28,694 bases of DNA from Oscillospiraceae bacterium (GCA_022508735.1 JAFLUQ010000013.1:1-28694), one strand, 5' to 3'. Counted from the stretch's first letter, positions 16,286 through 24,015 are shown. Notes: generated by a model not told the origin, from the letters alone. Translations and numbers: made by a program.

Positions 16286-17307
16286 TTGGGAAGATATTCG
16301 TTTGTGTAGCCGAAGGAGCCGAGCTCTTTCTCTATAAGTCCGTTCTCGTAAAGCCAGTTATAGAAGCCGCTCCAGCGGGCGTCGTCGATATAGCCCCAAG
16401 CCTCGCCGTCGCCAATATAGGCGGTGGAGAGGAACTTCATGCTCTCCTGAACGAGGGCGCTGTCAAGCTCAGGCACGGCCTCGCAGAGGATCTCTCCGGC
16501 CTCGACGGGGTTTGTAACGCAGTATTCATAGCCCTTGGCTGTTGCCGCAAGGAAGGCGCGGGCCAGATCGGGATTTTCAGCGAGGAAATCGTCGTTGGCG
16601 ATGATGGTGGGTGAGTAGTAGTCAAGCACGGGGTTGGTCTTTGCAAAGTCGAGGTAGTTATATGCCACGCCGTCAACCTTGGCCTTGGCCACGTCCCAGC
16701 CCTCGTATACCCAAACGGTGTCTATCATGTCGGTCTGAAGAGCTGTCATAACGTCGGTAACGTAAGTGGAAATAAGCTCAAGCTTGTCAAAATCGCCGCC
16801 TTCGGCCTCCATAGCCGCGCGGATAACGTTCTGCTCAACAGGGCTGTCCCAGGTGGCGTAGGTGTGGCCCTCAAGCTTCTTGAAGCTGTCGATGCCCTTG
16901 TCGGCGGCCGAAATGATGCCGCTGGTGTTGTGGTTGATAATTGCGGCCACACTGGTCACAGGAACAGGAGTGTCAGAGGTATAGGCCGGGGCAATAGTGT
17001 CTTGGAAGGCCACACCGAACTGGGCCATGCCGCTGCCGACGAGGGCCTCAGCGCCGTCCTCCGGGGGCTGCACGATCTCAATGTCAATGCCGGCGTCCTC
17101 ATAGAAGCCCAGTGCGTCGGCCACGTAAAGGCCGGTGTGGTTGGTGTTGGGAGACCAGTCAAGAACAAAGGTTATTTTTTCGAGTTCCGCTGCGGGAGTG
17201 TCGTCGCCGTCGTTGTTATCTACGGGAGCGGGGGAGGGATTACTGTTACAGCCTGCGAGGAGCATGAGCGATGCAGCCGCGAGGCAGAGGTACTTTTTGA
17301 TTTTCAT
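16282..17307 (-). CDS. thiY: thiamine-precursor ABC transporter binding lipoprotein (ThiY/NMT1-like)
   Basis: The protein has 341 residues. A lipoprotein signal with lipobox LLAGC lies near residues 16-20, so the mature protein is tethered to the outer face of the membrane. The NMT1/THI5-like fold is clear from ITFVLDWSPNTNHTGLYVAD near residues 45-64, LGFYEDAGIDIEIV, and the downstream FGVAFQDTIAPAY and VYEGWDVAKAK segments. ThiY relatives bind formylaminopyrimidine or hydroxymethylpyrimidine; which of these is bound here is not shown. AAGGAG precedes the ATG and the permease stop is 23 bp upstream. Confidence 0.9.
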   Translation of the reverse strand: MKIKKYLCLAAASLMLLAGCNSNPSPAPVDNNDGDDTPAAELEKITFVLDWSPNTNHTGLYVADALGFYEDAGIDIEIVQPPEDGAEALVGSGMAQFGVAFQDTIAPAYTSDTPVPVTSVAAIINHNTSGIISAADKGIDSFKKLEGHTYATWDSPVEQNVIRAAMEAEGGDFDKLELISTYVTDVMTALQTDMIDTVWVYEGWDVAKAKVDGVAYNYLDFAKTNPVLDYYSPTIIANDDFLAENPDLARAFLAATAKGYEYCVTNPVEAGEILCEAVPELDSALVQESMKFLSTAYIGDGEAWGYIDDARWSGFYNWLYENGLIEKELGSFGYTNEYLPK

Positions 17308-17330
17308 GGTGATTTCTCCTTATATATTTT

Positions 17331-18113
17331 TCAGATTTTTTCGTATTTTTTCCACGGCATAGCTATATGGTGGAGCAGATCAACAAGCTTGATAAGCACA
17401 AGGCTTATAACGCTTATGACGATTATTACTGCGAACATTTTGTCAAATGCGAAGGACTTTCGAACACGGGTCATATAGACCCCGAGACCGCCGTTGCCGC
17501 CAAGCCATTCGGATATTACCGCGCCCACGACCGAGTATGATACGGAAATGCGAAGGCCGGAGAAGAAGCTGTCTAAAGCGTAGGGGAGCTTCACGTCCCA
17601 CAGTGTTCTGAGATACCCCGCACCCATAGAGCGGTAGAGCCGCAGCACGCCGGGGTCGGCGGCCTTGAAGCCGCTGAGCAGGGCGATAAGCAGCGGAAAG
17701 AAGCAGGTCACAAAGATAAGCACGACCTTTGGTACCATGCCGAAGCCGAACCAGAGCACCAAAAGCGGCGCGATAGCCACTGTCGGCACTGTTTGTGTCA
17801 CCACGGCCACCGGATAGCCTGCCAGATACAGGTAGACAAAACGGTCCATCAGCACTGAAAACACCAGAGCCGCCGCTATGCTGAGACTAAGGCCTATGGC
17901 CGCCTCGGCGAGGGTGGTGCGGCTATGCACGAGCAGCGCGGGCGCTTCGCTCACAAGAGCCGTCAGAACCTTCATAGGGGAGGGGAGCATGAACTCCTTC
18001 ACTATCCCCGCCGAGCATACCGCCTGCCAAGCGGCTATTATCAGGGCTAAAAGGCTCAGCGGATAGAGCTTATTGATGATGCTTTGCAGTCTTTTTGTCA
18101 ATTGACCACACAC
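17331..18113 (-). CDS. thiX: thiamine-precursor ABC transporter permease (ThiX-like)
   Basis: The protein has 260 residues and about six membrane helices. It carries a BPD_transp_1 coupling loop, SMGAGYLRTLWDVKLPYALD, followed by GLRISVSYSVVGAVISEWLGG, as in SsuC/TauC/ThiX permeases. The longest frame starts at a GTG (18113) inside the 3' end of the MTH1187-family gene, an overlap of about 44 bp. A TTG at 18101 is an alternative, and neither has a strong ribosome site, so coupling to the upstream gene is likely. It forms the membrane channel for the lipoprotein at 16282 and the ATPase at 15545. Confidence 0.9.
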   Translation of the reverse strand: MCGQLTKRLQSIINKLYPLSLLALIIAAWQAVCSAGIVKEFMLPSPMKVLTALVSEAPALLVHSRTTLAEAAIGLSLSIAAALVFSVLMDRFVYLYLAGYPVAVVTQTVPTVAIAPLLVLWFGFGMVPKVVLIFVTCFFPLLIALLSGFKAADPGVLRLYRSMGAGYLRTLWDVKLPYALDSFFSGLRISVSYSVVGAVISEWLGGNGGLGVYMTRVRKSFAFDKMFAVIIVISVISLVLIKLVDLLHHIAMPWKKYEKI

Positions 18114-18378
18114 CTGCCTTGGGGTTATAGGCTATCTTGACATAGCTGGAAACCGAGGGCGCGCCCTCGCGGATGCAAATGAGCTGACATTCCTTCACGA
18201 TCTCCATGAGTTTGTCGAAGTCACCCTCTACCGTGGTTTCAAATGGGCCGACGTAGTAATTAAGGCCGGTGGACTTTATGTATTCTATGACCTTGTCCAC
18301 CACGCGAATTACTTCCTCACCCTCGACCTTGGGAAGGCACTGGATGGCAATGCTTGCCTCGGGCTGTTTTTCACACAT
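18070..18378 (-). CDS. MTH1187/YqgV-family thiamine-binding protein
   Basis: The protein has 102 residues. The family (COG0011, ferredoxin-like fold) is small, oligomeric and often linked to TPP riboswitches; members have been described as binding thiamine or its precursors. Seen motifs are SIAIQCLPKVEG near the N-terminus, VIEYIKSTGLNYYVGPFETTVEGDFDKLM in the middle, and SSYVKIAYN near the end. The start at 18378 is preferred over upstream in-frame starts, which lie in the riboswitch leader, because AAGGTG stands about seven bases before it. It is the first gene after the riboswitch terminator and overlaps the permease start. A direct role in transport or sensing is inferred. Confidence 0.85.
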   Translation of the reverse strand: MCEKQPEASIAIQCLPKVEGEEVIRVVDKVIEYIKSTGLNYYVGPFETTVEGDFDKLMEIVKECQLICIREGAPSVSSYVKIAYNPKAGVWSIDKKTAKHHQ

Positions 18379-18414
18379 TTCTATCACCTTTTTATTTAAT
18401 AATGTCAGAAGAAA

Positions 18415-18437
18415 CGCCGCGGAGAGCATCCGCGGCG
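18415..18437 (-). terminator. riboswitch-controlled terminator
   Basis: On the minus strand CGCCGCGGA and TCCGCGGCG form a perfect 9-bp stem with a 5-base loop, followed by TTTCTTCT. It lies between the TPP aptamer and the first start codon at 18378, the expected place for an expression platform. Confidence 0.8.
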
Positions 18438-18465
18438 AAAAATGTCATAAAATTACCGTTAAAAA

Positions 18466-18551
18466 CACATTTTCCTACGCAGAAATTACTCTGATCAGGT
18501 TATAAGAGTTAAGGCCCATGCCTTTCTCAGCCTTGCGGCACCTCTAATGCG
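18466..18551 (-). ncRNA. TPP riboswitch (THI element)
   Basis: The minus strand shows the conserved TPP aptamer blocks in order: AGAGGTGCC, GCTGAGAAAGGC, ATAACCTGATCAGAGTAAT and CTGCGTAGGAAAA. The closing helix P1 pairs CGCATT (18546-18551) with AATGTG (18466-18471) through one G-U pair. Downstream the leader reaches the terminator hairpin at 18415-18437. TPP binding should favour termination and turn off the uptake operon. No antiterminator was worked out. Confidence 0.95.
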
Positions 18552-18557
18552 TTTTCT

Positions 18558-18586
18558 ATATTATCACAGAAATTTCCGTTTGTCAA
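18558..18586 (-). promoter_or_regulatory. promoter of the TPP-riboswitch operon
   Basis: On the minus strand TTGACA (18581-18586) and TAATAT (18558-18563) are separated by 17 bp, a few bases before the aptamer. It starts within 5 bp of the MATE stop codon at 18591. Confidence 0.88.
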
Positions 18587-18590
18587 GGGG

Positions 18591-19976
18591 TTAAGCATCA
18601 AGCATTTTCAATTTTTTATTGTACGTGACGCGCAGGAATACGGAACACAGGACCAGCGAAGCGAACTCGGCGATAAGGAAGCTCCACCACACCATCTCCA
18701 CCCGACCGCTGAGGGACAAGAGATACGCCGCGGGCAGCAGCACCAGAAGCTGGCGCGCGAAGGATATGAGCAGGCTGAACACACCGTTTCCAAGGGCCTG
18801 GAACACGCTGCTGCTGATTATGCAGAAGCCCGCCAGAAGGAAGTGCAGGCTGATAATGCGGAGGGCGGGAACGCCCAGCGCAACCATTGTTTCTGATGCA
18901 TCAAAGCCGCTTATCAGGAGTCCCTTTCCAAAGAATTGGAATATCAATACGCCGACTGCCATCATTGCCTCGGCAAAAGCAACGCTGAGCTTTATGGTGC
19001 CTGTCACGCGGGAGCGCTTTCTGGCGCCATAGTTATAGGCCACTATTGGTATCATGCCGTTGTTAAGACCGAAGATGGGCATGAACACAAAGCTCTGAAG
19101 CTTGAAGTAGGCTCCGAACACAGCCACGGCCGTTGTTGTAAAGCCTATAAGGATCTTGTTCATGGTATAGGTCATGATCGACGAAATTGCCACCATAAGG
19201 ATGGAGGGAAAGCCTACCGCATAAATTCTGCCGATAGCCTTGATATCCGGGCGGAAGCCCTTGAAAGAGAAGTCGATCTCCTTGTTGAACTTAAGGTTGC
19301 AGATGATAGCCACGATCGCCGCTACGATCTGGCCCGCGACAGTAGCTATCGCCGCGCCGGCCACTCCGAGGGCGGGAAGGCCGAAAAATCCGAAGATCAG
19401 AATTGGGTCGAGTACAATGTTTATTATCGCGCCGGTAAGCTGAGTCCACATGGTTATGAACGTTTTGCCCGTACCCTGAAGCAAGCGCTCAAATATTATC
19501 TGAATGTATATGCCGAGGCAGGCGACAGAGCAGATAGTCAGGTACTGCACACCGTATTCGATTATCCGCACGCTGTCAGTCTGAGACTCCATAAAGGGCC
19601 TTGTGCCGAAGATACCAAACAAAAGAAAGAGCACATAGCTGCATATGGCAAGGAAGATACCGTTTTTTGCGGCTTTGTTCACGTTTTCCCTGTTGCCCTC
19701 TCCAAGGCTCTTGCTCAGCATGGCATTCACGCCGACTCCGGTACCGGTGGATACGGCTATCATCAGGTTCTGGATGGGGAAGGCCAGCGAAAGGGCTGTC
19801 AAGGCGTCCTCATGCACGCGGGAAACGAAGAAGCTGTCTACCACGTTATACAGAGCCTGCACAAGCATAGAAAAGATCATCGGAGCCGCCATAGTGATGA
19901 GGAGCTTTGGAACGGGCATTATACCCATTTTATTTTCCTTAGGCTCGTAGAGAGCCTTATTGTCTTTTTTCTCCAT
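18591..19976 (-). CDS. MATE-family multidrug/cation exporter
   Basis: A 461-residue membrane protein with about 12 helices. Its N-terminal segment PKLLITMAAPMIFSMLVQALYNVVDSFFVSRV and the later pattern ALTALSLAFPIQNLMIAVSTGTGVGVNAMLSKSLGEG are typical of NorM/DinF-type Na+ or H+ antiporters. Substrates cannot be inferred from sequence. The start at 19976 is chosen because AAAGGA precedes it and the MATE domain begins soon after. A longer frame reaches 20156 but runs back through the promoter at 20016-20044. The gene is divergent from the acyl-CoA synthetase gene at 20168 and ends at the promoter of the thiamine operon. Confidence 0.93.
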   Translation of the reverse strand: MEKKDNKALYEPKENKMGIMPVPKLLITMAAPMIFSMLVQALYNVVDSFFVSRVHEDALTALSLAFPIQNLMIAVSTGTGVGVNAMLSKSLGEGNRENVNKAAKNGIFLAICSYVLFLLFGIFGTRPFMESQTDSVRIIEYGVQYLTICSVACLGIYIQIIFERLLQGTGKTFITMWTQLTGAIINIVLDPILIFGFFGLPALGVAGAAIATVAGQIVAAIVAIICNLKFNKEIDFSFKGFRPDIKAIGRIYAVGFPSILMVAISSIMTYTMNKILIGFTTTAVAVFGAYFKLQSFVFMPIFGLNNGMIPIVAYNYGARKRSRVTGTIKLSVAFAEAMMAVGVLIFQFFGKGLLISGFDASETMVALGVPALRIISLHFLLAGFCIISSSVFQALGNGVFSLLISFARQLLVLLPAAYLLSLSGRVEMVWWSFLIAEFASLVLCSVFLRVTYNKKLKMLDA

Positions 19977-20015
19977 CGGAAAAAATCCTTTCGTAAATAA
20001 GATCGTTTGAGCCTT

Positions 20016-20044
20016 ATTATATACCTTACTGTCGGATTTTGCAA
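20016..20044 (-). promoter_or_regulatory. promoter of the MATE gene
   Basis: On the minus strand TTGCAA (20039-20044) and TATAAT (20016-20021) are separated by 17 bp, about 40 bp before the chosen ATG. It supports the short start of the MATE gene. Confidence 0.75.
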
Positions 20045-20087
20045 TGTGCAAAGGTAACAAATTTTGCCGAGCCGCGATAAATTCAAG

Positions 20088-20116
20088 TTGACATCTATTT
20101 GCTGTGATGATATAAT
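20088..20116 (+). promoter_or_regulatory. promoter of the acyl-CoA synthetase gene
   Basis: TTGACA (20088-20093) and TATAAT (20111-20116) are both perfect consensus boxes with a 17-bp spacer, about 50 bp before the ATG. This is the strongest promoter seen in the window. Confidence 0.92.
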
Positions 20117-20167
20117 AGACAGGAGGAGACAAGAGGGCATAAAACTGAAAGGACAAGGTATAACTAA

Positions 20168-21841
20168 ATGGAGAAAACAGGCTGTATATACGAGAATTTT
20201 GCAGAATACGAGCTGGATGGAAAGGGTGTTCTGAAGAAACTCAGCTTCAAAAATGAAGACGAGTTCAACTTCGCCTTTGACGTGGTTGACGCTTTGGCGG
20301 AGAAATACCCTGACAGGACGGCTCTTATATATGTTTCAAATGATAAACAGTGCAGAAAGTTCACCTTTAAGGAGGTCAGTGAATACTCTAACCGAGCCGC
20401 CAATTATTTCGAGATACTCGGTGTTCGGCGCGGAGACCGCGTTATGCTTGTGTTAAAACGCCATTATCAGTTCTGGTTTGCACTGCTCGGCCTTGCCAAG
20501 ATGGGCGCCATAGCTATTCCGGCCACAAACCTCTTGGTGAAGCATGACTTTGAATATCGCTTCAACGCCGCAATGGTGCGGGCCATAGTCTGCACCGGGG
20601 ACGGAGACGTGGCCCGTCAGGCCGAGCTGGCTATGGAGGAGACCGGCCGCGTAAATATACGCATAATGGCCCACGGAGAGAGGGAGGGCTGGCATGACTT
20701 TGACGCCGGCCTCGAAAAATGCAGCCCGATTTACGAGCGGCGGCCCGACAGCCCGAAGGGCAATGATCTGATGCTGATGATGTTCACCAGCGGCACCACA
20801 AAATATCCGCGAATAGCGGCACACACAAACAAGTACCCCCTCGGCCATTTGGTGACGGCCCGGTTCTGGCACAACTGCCAACCCGGCGGTCTGCATTTCA
20901 CCATAAGCGACACCGGCTGGGGCAAGGCCCTGTGGGGAAAGATATACGGCCAGTGGCTTTGCGAAACGGCTGTGTTCGTATATGACTTTGACCGCTTCAA
21001 GGCGGAGGACATACTCCCCATGTTCAAGGAGTACGGCATAACCACCTTCTGTGCGCCGCCGACCATGTACCGCTTCTTTATTAAGGAAGACCTGAGCAAA
21101 TACGACCTCAGCAGCGTAAGCTACTGCAATACCGCAGGCGAGGCGCTGAACCCTGAGGTGTATGAGCAGTGGAAGAAGGCCACGGGACTGTGCCTGATGG
21201 AGGGCTTCGGCCAGACAGAGACCACTCTGACTGTCGGCACGCTTGTCGGCATGGAGCCGCGCCCCGGCTCAATGGGTAAGCCTGTGCCTGGCTATAGGGT
21301 GGCCATTACTGACAGTGACGGCCGCATCTGCGCTCCCGGCGAGACCGGTGAGATCGTCATCTATACCGACGAAAAAAGGCCTTGCGGCTTGTTTGACGGC
21401 TACTATATGGACCCCGACAGCACCGAGGGCGTATGGCGCGACGGCGTGTATCACACCGGCGACACTGCCTATATGGACGAGGACGGCTACTACTGGTATG
21501 TGGGCCGTACTGACGATATAATAAAGTCCAGCGGTTACCGCATCGGTCCCTTTGAGATAGAGAGCATAATCATGGAGCTCCCCTACGTGCTGGAATGCGC
21601 AATAACACCCGTACCTGACCCCATACGCGGCCAGATAGTGAAGGCGACAATAGTGCTTACAGGCGGGCGGGAGCCGTCTGATGAGCTTGCACTTGAGGTG
21701 CAGACCTACGTTAAGCGCCACACAGCGCCATATAAGTACCCCAGAATGGTGGAGTTTGTTGCCGAAATGCCAAAGACTATAAGCGGAAAGATACGCCGCG
21801 CGGAGATAAAGCGTATGGATGCCGAAAAATACGGCAAATAA
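20168..21841 (+). CDS. AMP-forming acyl-CoA synthetase (medium-chain/ACSM-like)
   Basis: A 557-residue ANL-superfamily enzyme expected to join a carboxylic acid to CoA through an acyl-adenylate. The P-loop MMFTSGTTKYPRIAAH lies near residues 203-218, the adenine-binding motif GFGQTETT near 344, and the TGD motif YHTGDTAYMDEDGYYWYVGR near 428-447. The hinge segment DDIIKSSGYRIGPFEIE follows, and the catalytic Lys of the C-terminal domain is in PKTISGKIRR near 540. The order and spacing match ACSM-type medium-chain or aromatic acyl-CoA synthetases. The P-loop has TKYPR where TGxPK is usual. The substrate cannot be told. A DUF1232 gene follows 26 bp downstream. Confidence 0.92.
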   Translation: MEKTGCIYENFAEYELDGKGVLKKLSFKNEDEFNFAFDVVDALAEKYPDRTALIYVSNDKQCRKFTFKEVSEYSNRAANYFEILGVRRGDRVMLVLKRHYQFWFALLGLAKMGAIAIPATNLLVKHDFEYRFNAAMVRAIVCTGDGDVARQAELAMEETGRVNIRIMAHGEREGWHDFDAGLEKCSPIYERRPDSPKGNDLMLMMFTSGTTKYPRIAAHTNKYPLGHLVTARFWHNCQPGGLHFTISDTGWGKALWGKIYGQWLCETAVFVYDFDRFKAEDILPMFKEYGITTFCAPPTMYRFFIKEDLSKYDLSSVSYCNTAGEALNPEVYEQWKKATGLCLMEGFGQTETTLTVGTLVGMEPRPGSMGKPVPGYRVAITDSDGRICAPGETGEIVIYTDEKRPCGLFDGYYMDPDSTEGVWRDGVYHTGDTAYMDEDGYYWYVGRTDDIIKSSGYRIGPFEIESIIMELPYVLECAITPVPDPIRGQIVKATIVLTGGREPSDELALEVQTYVKRHTAPYKYPRMVEFVAEMPKTISGKIRRAEIKRMDAEKYGK

Positions 21842-21867
21842 TATATACATAAAGGGGAGAGGGTAGA

Positions 21868-22362
21868 ATGAGCGAAAATCCCGTATACGAAACAGAATTT
21901 GTGGAGAACGATTCTGATGAAAACGTGAAAAATATGGACTTTTATAAAAAGCTGCGCATAAGAGTAAACACTTTTCTGGCAAAGCATCCGAACGCGAGGT
22001 TTGCTGGTTTCCTGGCGGCAGTGCCGGACGTGTTCTATCTGATGATACGGCTGATGGCGGACAAAAGAGTGCCCATCGGGGCAAAGGTCAAGGTGGCCGG
22101 AGCAGTGAGCTATTTTATTCTGCCAATTGACATCGTGCCGGACTTTGTGCCTATGGCGGGCCTCTTAGACGACCTTGTCGTGAGCGTGACACTTCTTAAC
22201 CGTGCGCTGGATGAGATCGACCCCGCAATCGTAGATGAGCACTGGATGGGCGAAGGGCAGGTCTATGACTTTATCAAGAGCGTGCTCGATAAGGGCGACA
22301 AGCTCGTGGGCGGCAAGGCATGGAACTTCATATGCAAGGTGTTCGGAAAAAAGCAAGAGTAG
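21868..22362 (+). CDS. DUF1232 (YkvA-type) membrane protein
   Basis: A 164-residue protein. The DUF1232 core spans about residues 65-110: RVPIGAKVKVAGAVSYFILPIDIVPDFVPMAGLLDDLVV, split here only by description, with the hallmark ILPIDIVPDF motif. The family is widespread, has one or two membrane segments, and has no established function. The N-terminal 40 residues are acidic. GGGGAGAGGG precedes the ATG. It follows the acyl-CoA synthetase gene by 26 bp and ends before the strong terminator at 22376-22416, so the two genes probably form one transcript. Any functional link between them is unknown. Confidence 0.85.
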   Translation: MSENPVYETEFVENDSDENVKNMDFYKKLRIRVNTFLAKHPNARFAGFLAAVPDVFYLMIRLMADKRVPIGAKVKVAGAVSYFILPIDIVPDFVPMAGLLDDLVVSVTLLNRALDEIDPAIVDEHWMGEGQVYDFIKSVLDKGDKLVGGKAWNFICKVFGKKQE

Positions 22363-22375
22363 GCCTTGGGCTTAT

Positions 22376-22416
22376 AAAAAACACACTCACGGAGAGTAGC
22401 TGTGAGTGTGTTTTTT
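22376..22416 (+). terminator. intrinsic terminator after the DUF1232 gene
   Basis: The arm AAAAAACACACTCAC (22376-22390) pairs perfectly with GTGAGTGTGTTTTTT (22402-22416), 15 bp with an 11-base loop and a T-tract. It can act on both strands. An open frame starting at 22402 inside it is therefore not the true start of the next gene. Confidence 0.9.
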
Positions 22417-22490
22417 ACTCCCTTGACGCCTGATGACAAGCTACAATTTTTTTCTGAAAAATATGTGTGCTGTTTTTTGTACATAGGCTA

Positions 22491-22499
22491 TGTTATAAT
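22491..22499 (+). promoter_or_regulatory. extended -10 promoter of the orphan gene
   Basis: TG at 22491-22492, one base, then TATAAT (22494-22499) make an extended -10 box, with a weak -35 (TGTTTT 22471-22476, 17-bp spacer). It lies about 45 bp before the ATG at 22546. Confidence 0.6.
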
Positions 22500-22545
22500 A
22501 ACCCTGAAAACCGTAATGGGGCGCAAAGAGAAAGGGGAATATGAT

Positions 22546-23784
22546 ATGAAAAAGAACAGTATTCAAGAGTTAAAACAGTTATGGGAAAATTTAGCATTAC
22601 ATGTATATGATGAACGCGTATTGAATGATGAGGATGCTAAAGAATGGAAGGATTTTCACGCCCTTGTCGAAGAAACGTATTATCTTTTTTACGATCATAT
22701 TGTTTCGGGCAGTGTGCCGGAGGAGCTTACAGAGATCATTCCGCTGATCCGCAAAATTGCCAGAATGCCGCGAACAACGGGAGCAGATTATATTAATCTG
22801 TTTACAGTCGTTTCTAAGGCGTTGTCAGATTGGATAAAGCTTTACTCCATGGACGGGCGGTACAGAAGGCTCGAGAAGGGTGTGTTAGCCTATTACCCTG
22901 AATATATTCTTAAAAAAAGCCATTATAAATATTATGTGGGAAGTGAAGATAATGCGGAATTGGAATCGATGTTTGACGAAATAAATAAAAAAGACTTCCT
23001 GATTTACGAACACGATATCCGCGAGATGGAAAGCTCACTGCATGAACTGCTTAACGACGGATATGAGTTCAGCTGGAAGTTTTTTGTGGATGAAGCAAAG
23101 CATATTGCAGAGGTTTTAGATGGATATAATGAGTATAATGATGCTGCTTTGGAAGGCTTTATGATGCAGGACAGCGTGCATCTTCCGATGCTGCTTTGCG
23201 CGTATTCGTATAAGGAACCCCACTTTGAGTGTGCTGAAAACGGATATGCTTTTAATGCAAGCAGGCTTATTGCATACACCTTGTCACAGATAGCAGTCGG
23301 AAGCTTTTTTAAACAAAAAGACGGGGAGTATGATCCTGATAATTTGGTTGTATATGATAAAGAATTCAACATTATCGGAACAATTGATACGCATACATTT
23401 GATATATCTGACGAATTTATCCATTATGCCGATTTTTATAAATGCGTAGACCCTGACGAATGCAAGATTGACAGCATAGAGGTTGAAAAATTAGAAGAAT
23501 TGAGATGCGAGGATATTATAGAAACAGATTTCTATCCCTATAGCAGCGAGTATTCGAGCTCCTATAAAATTACAGTTAAAAGCAACGGCGAGATCGGAGA
23601 TTATTGGCACGAACCCACATGGGGGCCGCGTTATACTTATCAGATAAAGGGTAATATCCTCTATCTTGGCCTGTATTATGACCGTGATTTCGCTTTTGCG
23701 TTCATGCCGAAGACCTGCAGTGATATTAAAAAAATATATTTAACGAACGGTAAGGTTGATAAACTCATTTGGGAAAAGAGTTAA
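22546..23784 (+). CDS. uncharacterised acidic protein
   Basis: I do not recognise this 412-residue protein. It has no signal peptide or clear membrane segment. The first 190 residues look helical and charged (SIQELKQLWENLALHVYDE). The middle holds helices with aromatic residues. The last 130 look beta-rich, with many Tyr, Phe and Trp (GEIGDYWHEPTWGPRY, then GNILYLGLYYDRDFAFAFM). The ATG at 22546 is chosen because AAAGGGG lies about eight bases upstream. Upstream in-frame ATGs run back through the terminator at 22376-22416. Its wobble positions are visibly richer in A and T (GAT, AAT, ATT, TTA) than in the flanking genes, which suggests recent acquisition. The 359-bp structured gap follows it. 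A function would be guesswork. Confidence 0.8.
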   Translation: MKKNSIQELKQLWENLALHVYDERVLNDEDAKEWKDFHALVEETYYLFYDHIVSGSVPEELTEIIPLIRKIARMPRTTGADYINLFTVVSKALSDWIKLYSMDGRYRRLEKGVLAYYPEYILKKSHYKYYVGSEDNAELESMFDEINKKDFLIYEHDIREMESSLHELLNDGYEFSWKFFVDEAKHIAEVLDGYNEYNDAALEGFMMQDSVHLPMLLCAYSYKEPHFECAENGYAFNASRLIAYTLSQIAVGSFFKQKDGEYDPDNLVVYDKEFNIIGTIDTHTFDISDEFIHYADFYKCVDPDECKIDSIEVEKLEELRCEDIIETDFYPYSSEYSSSYKITVKSNGEIGDYWHEPTWGPRYTYQIKGNILYLGLYYDRDFAFAFMPKTCSDIKKIYLTNGKVDKLIWEKS

Positions 23785-23907
23785 ATCCGGCTGATATTGG
23801 CAAAAAACTTAGGGGATATCACAGTTTTTGCGTTACAAAAAGCGGGGATACAAAAACTTGCTATGTAAAATGACCGCAACAGGGGCCGTTCAAAAAAATA
23901 GTGCAGA

Positions 23908-24002
23908 ACGGACGAAAATCAGTCCGAGGCGGGCGGCATAACCGCCGCCTCGGACCTTCCCGACAGCGTACGTTTGTACGCCGAGTGGTGATTTTCGTTT
24001 GT
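23908..24002 (+). ncRNA. predicted three-way-junction RNA structure (family unknown)
   Basis: An outer helix pairs 23908-23921 (ending ACGAAAATCA) with 23989-24002 (starting TGATTTTCGT): 14 bp including two G-U pairs that exist only on the plus strand. Inside it, GTCCGAGGCGG (23922-23932) pairs with CCGCCTCGGAC (23945-23955) and continues past one bulged G to CGG/CCG around a CATAA loop. A second hairpin, GCGTAC (23966-23971) with GTACGC (23976-23981), has a GTTT loop. A competing hairpin CCGTTC (23886-23891)/GAACGG (23906-23911) would disrupt the base of the outer helix. Expression is not shown. It could instead be a repeat element folding as DNA. Confidence 0.45.
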
Positions 24003-24015
24003 AGCTTAGGGGCTT

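Noticed and set aside
18936..20000. A 354-codon plus-strand frame opposite the MATE gene
   Set aside because: It lacks a ribosome site and its His- and Lys-rich composition is typical of an antisense shadow of a membrane protein gene.
19977..20156. N-terminal extension of the MATE protein to 20156
   Set aside because: It crosses the promoter at 20016-20044 and adds 60 residues with no match to the MATE family.
22402..22545. N-terminal extension of the orphan gene back to 22402
   Set aside because: The extension runs through a perfect terminator hairpin and the promoter; the ATG at 22546 has a strong ribosome site.
23808..24012. A full insertion sequence in the 23785-24143 gap
   Set aside because: No transposase frame and no terminal inverted repeats next to the CTTAGGGG copies; a small non-autonomous element stays possible and is listed as a finding.
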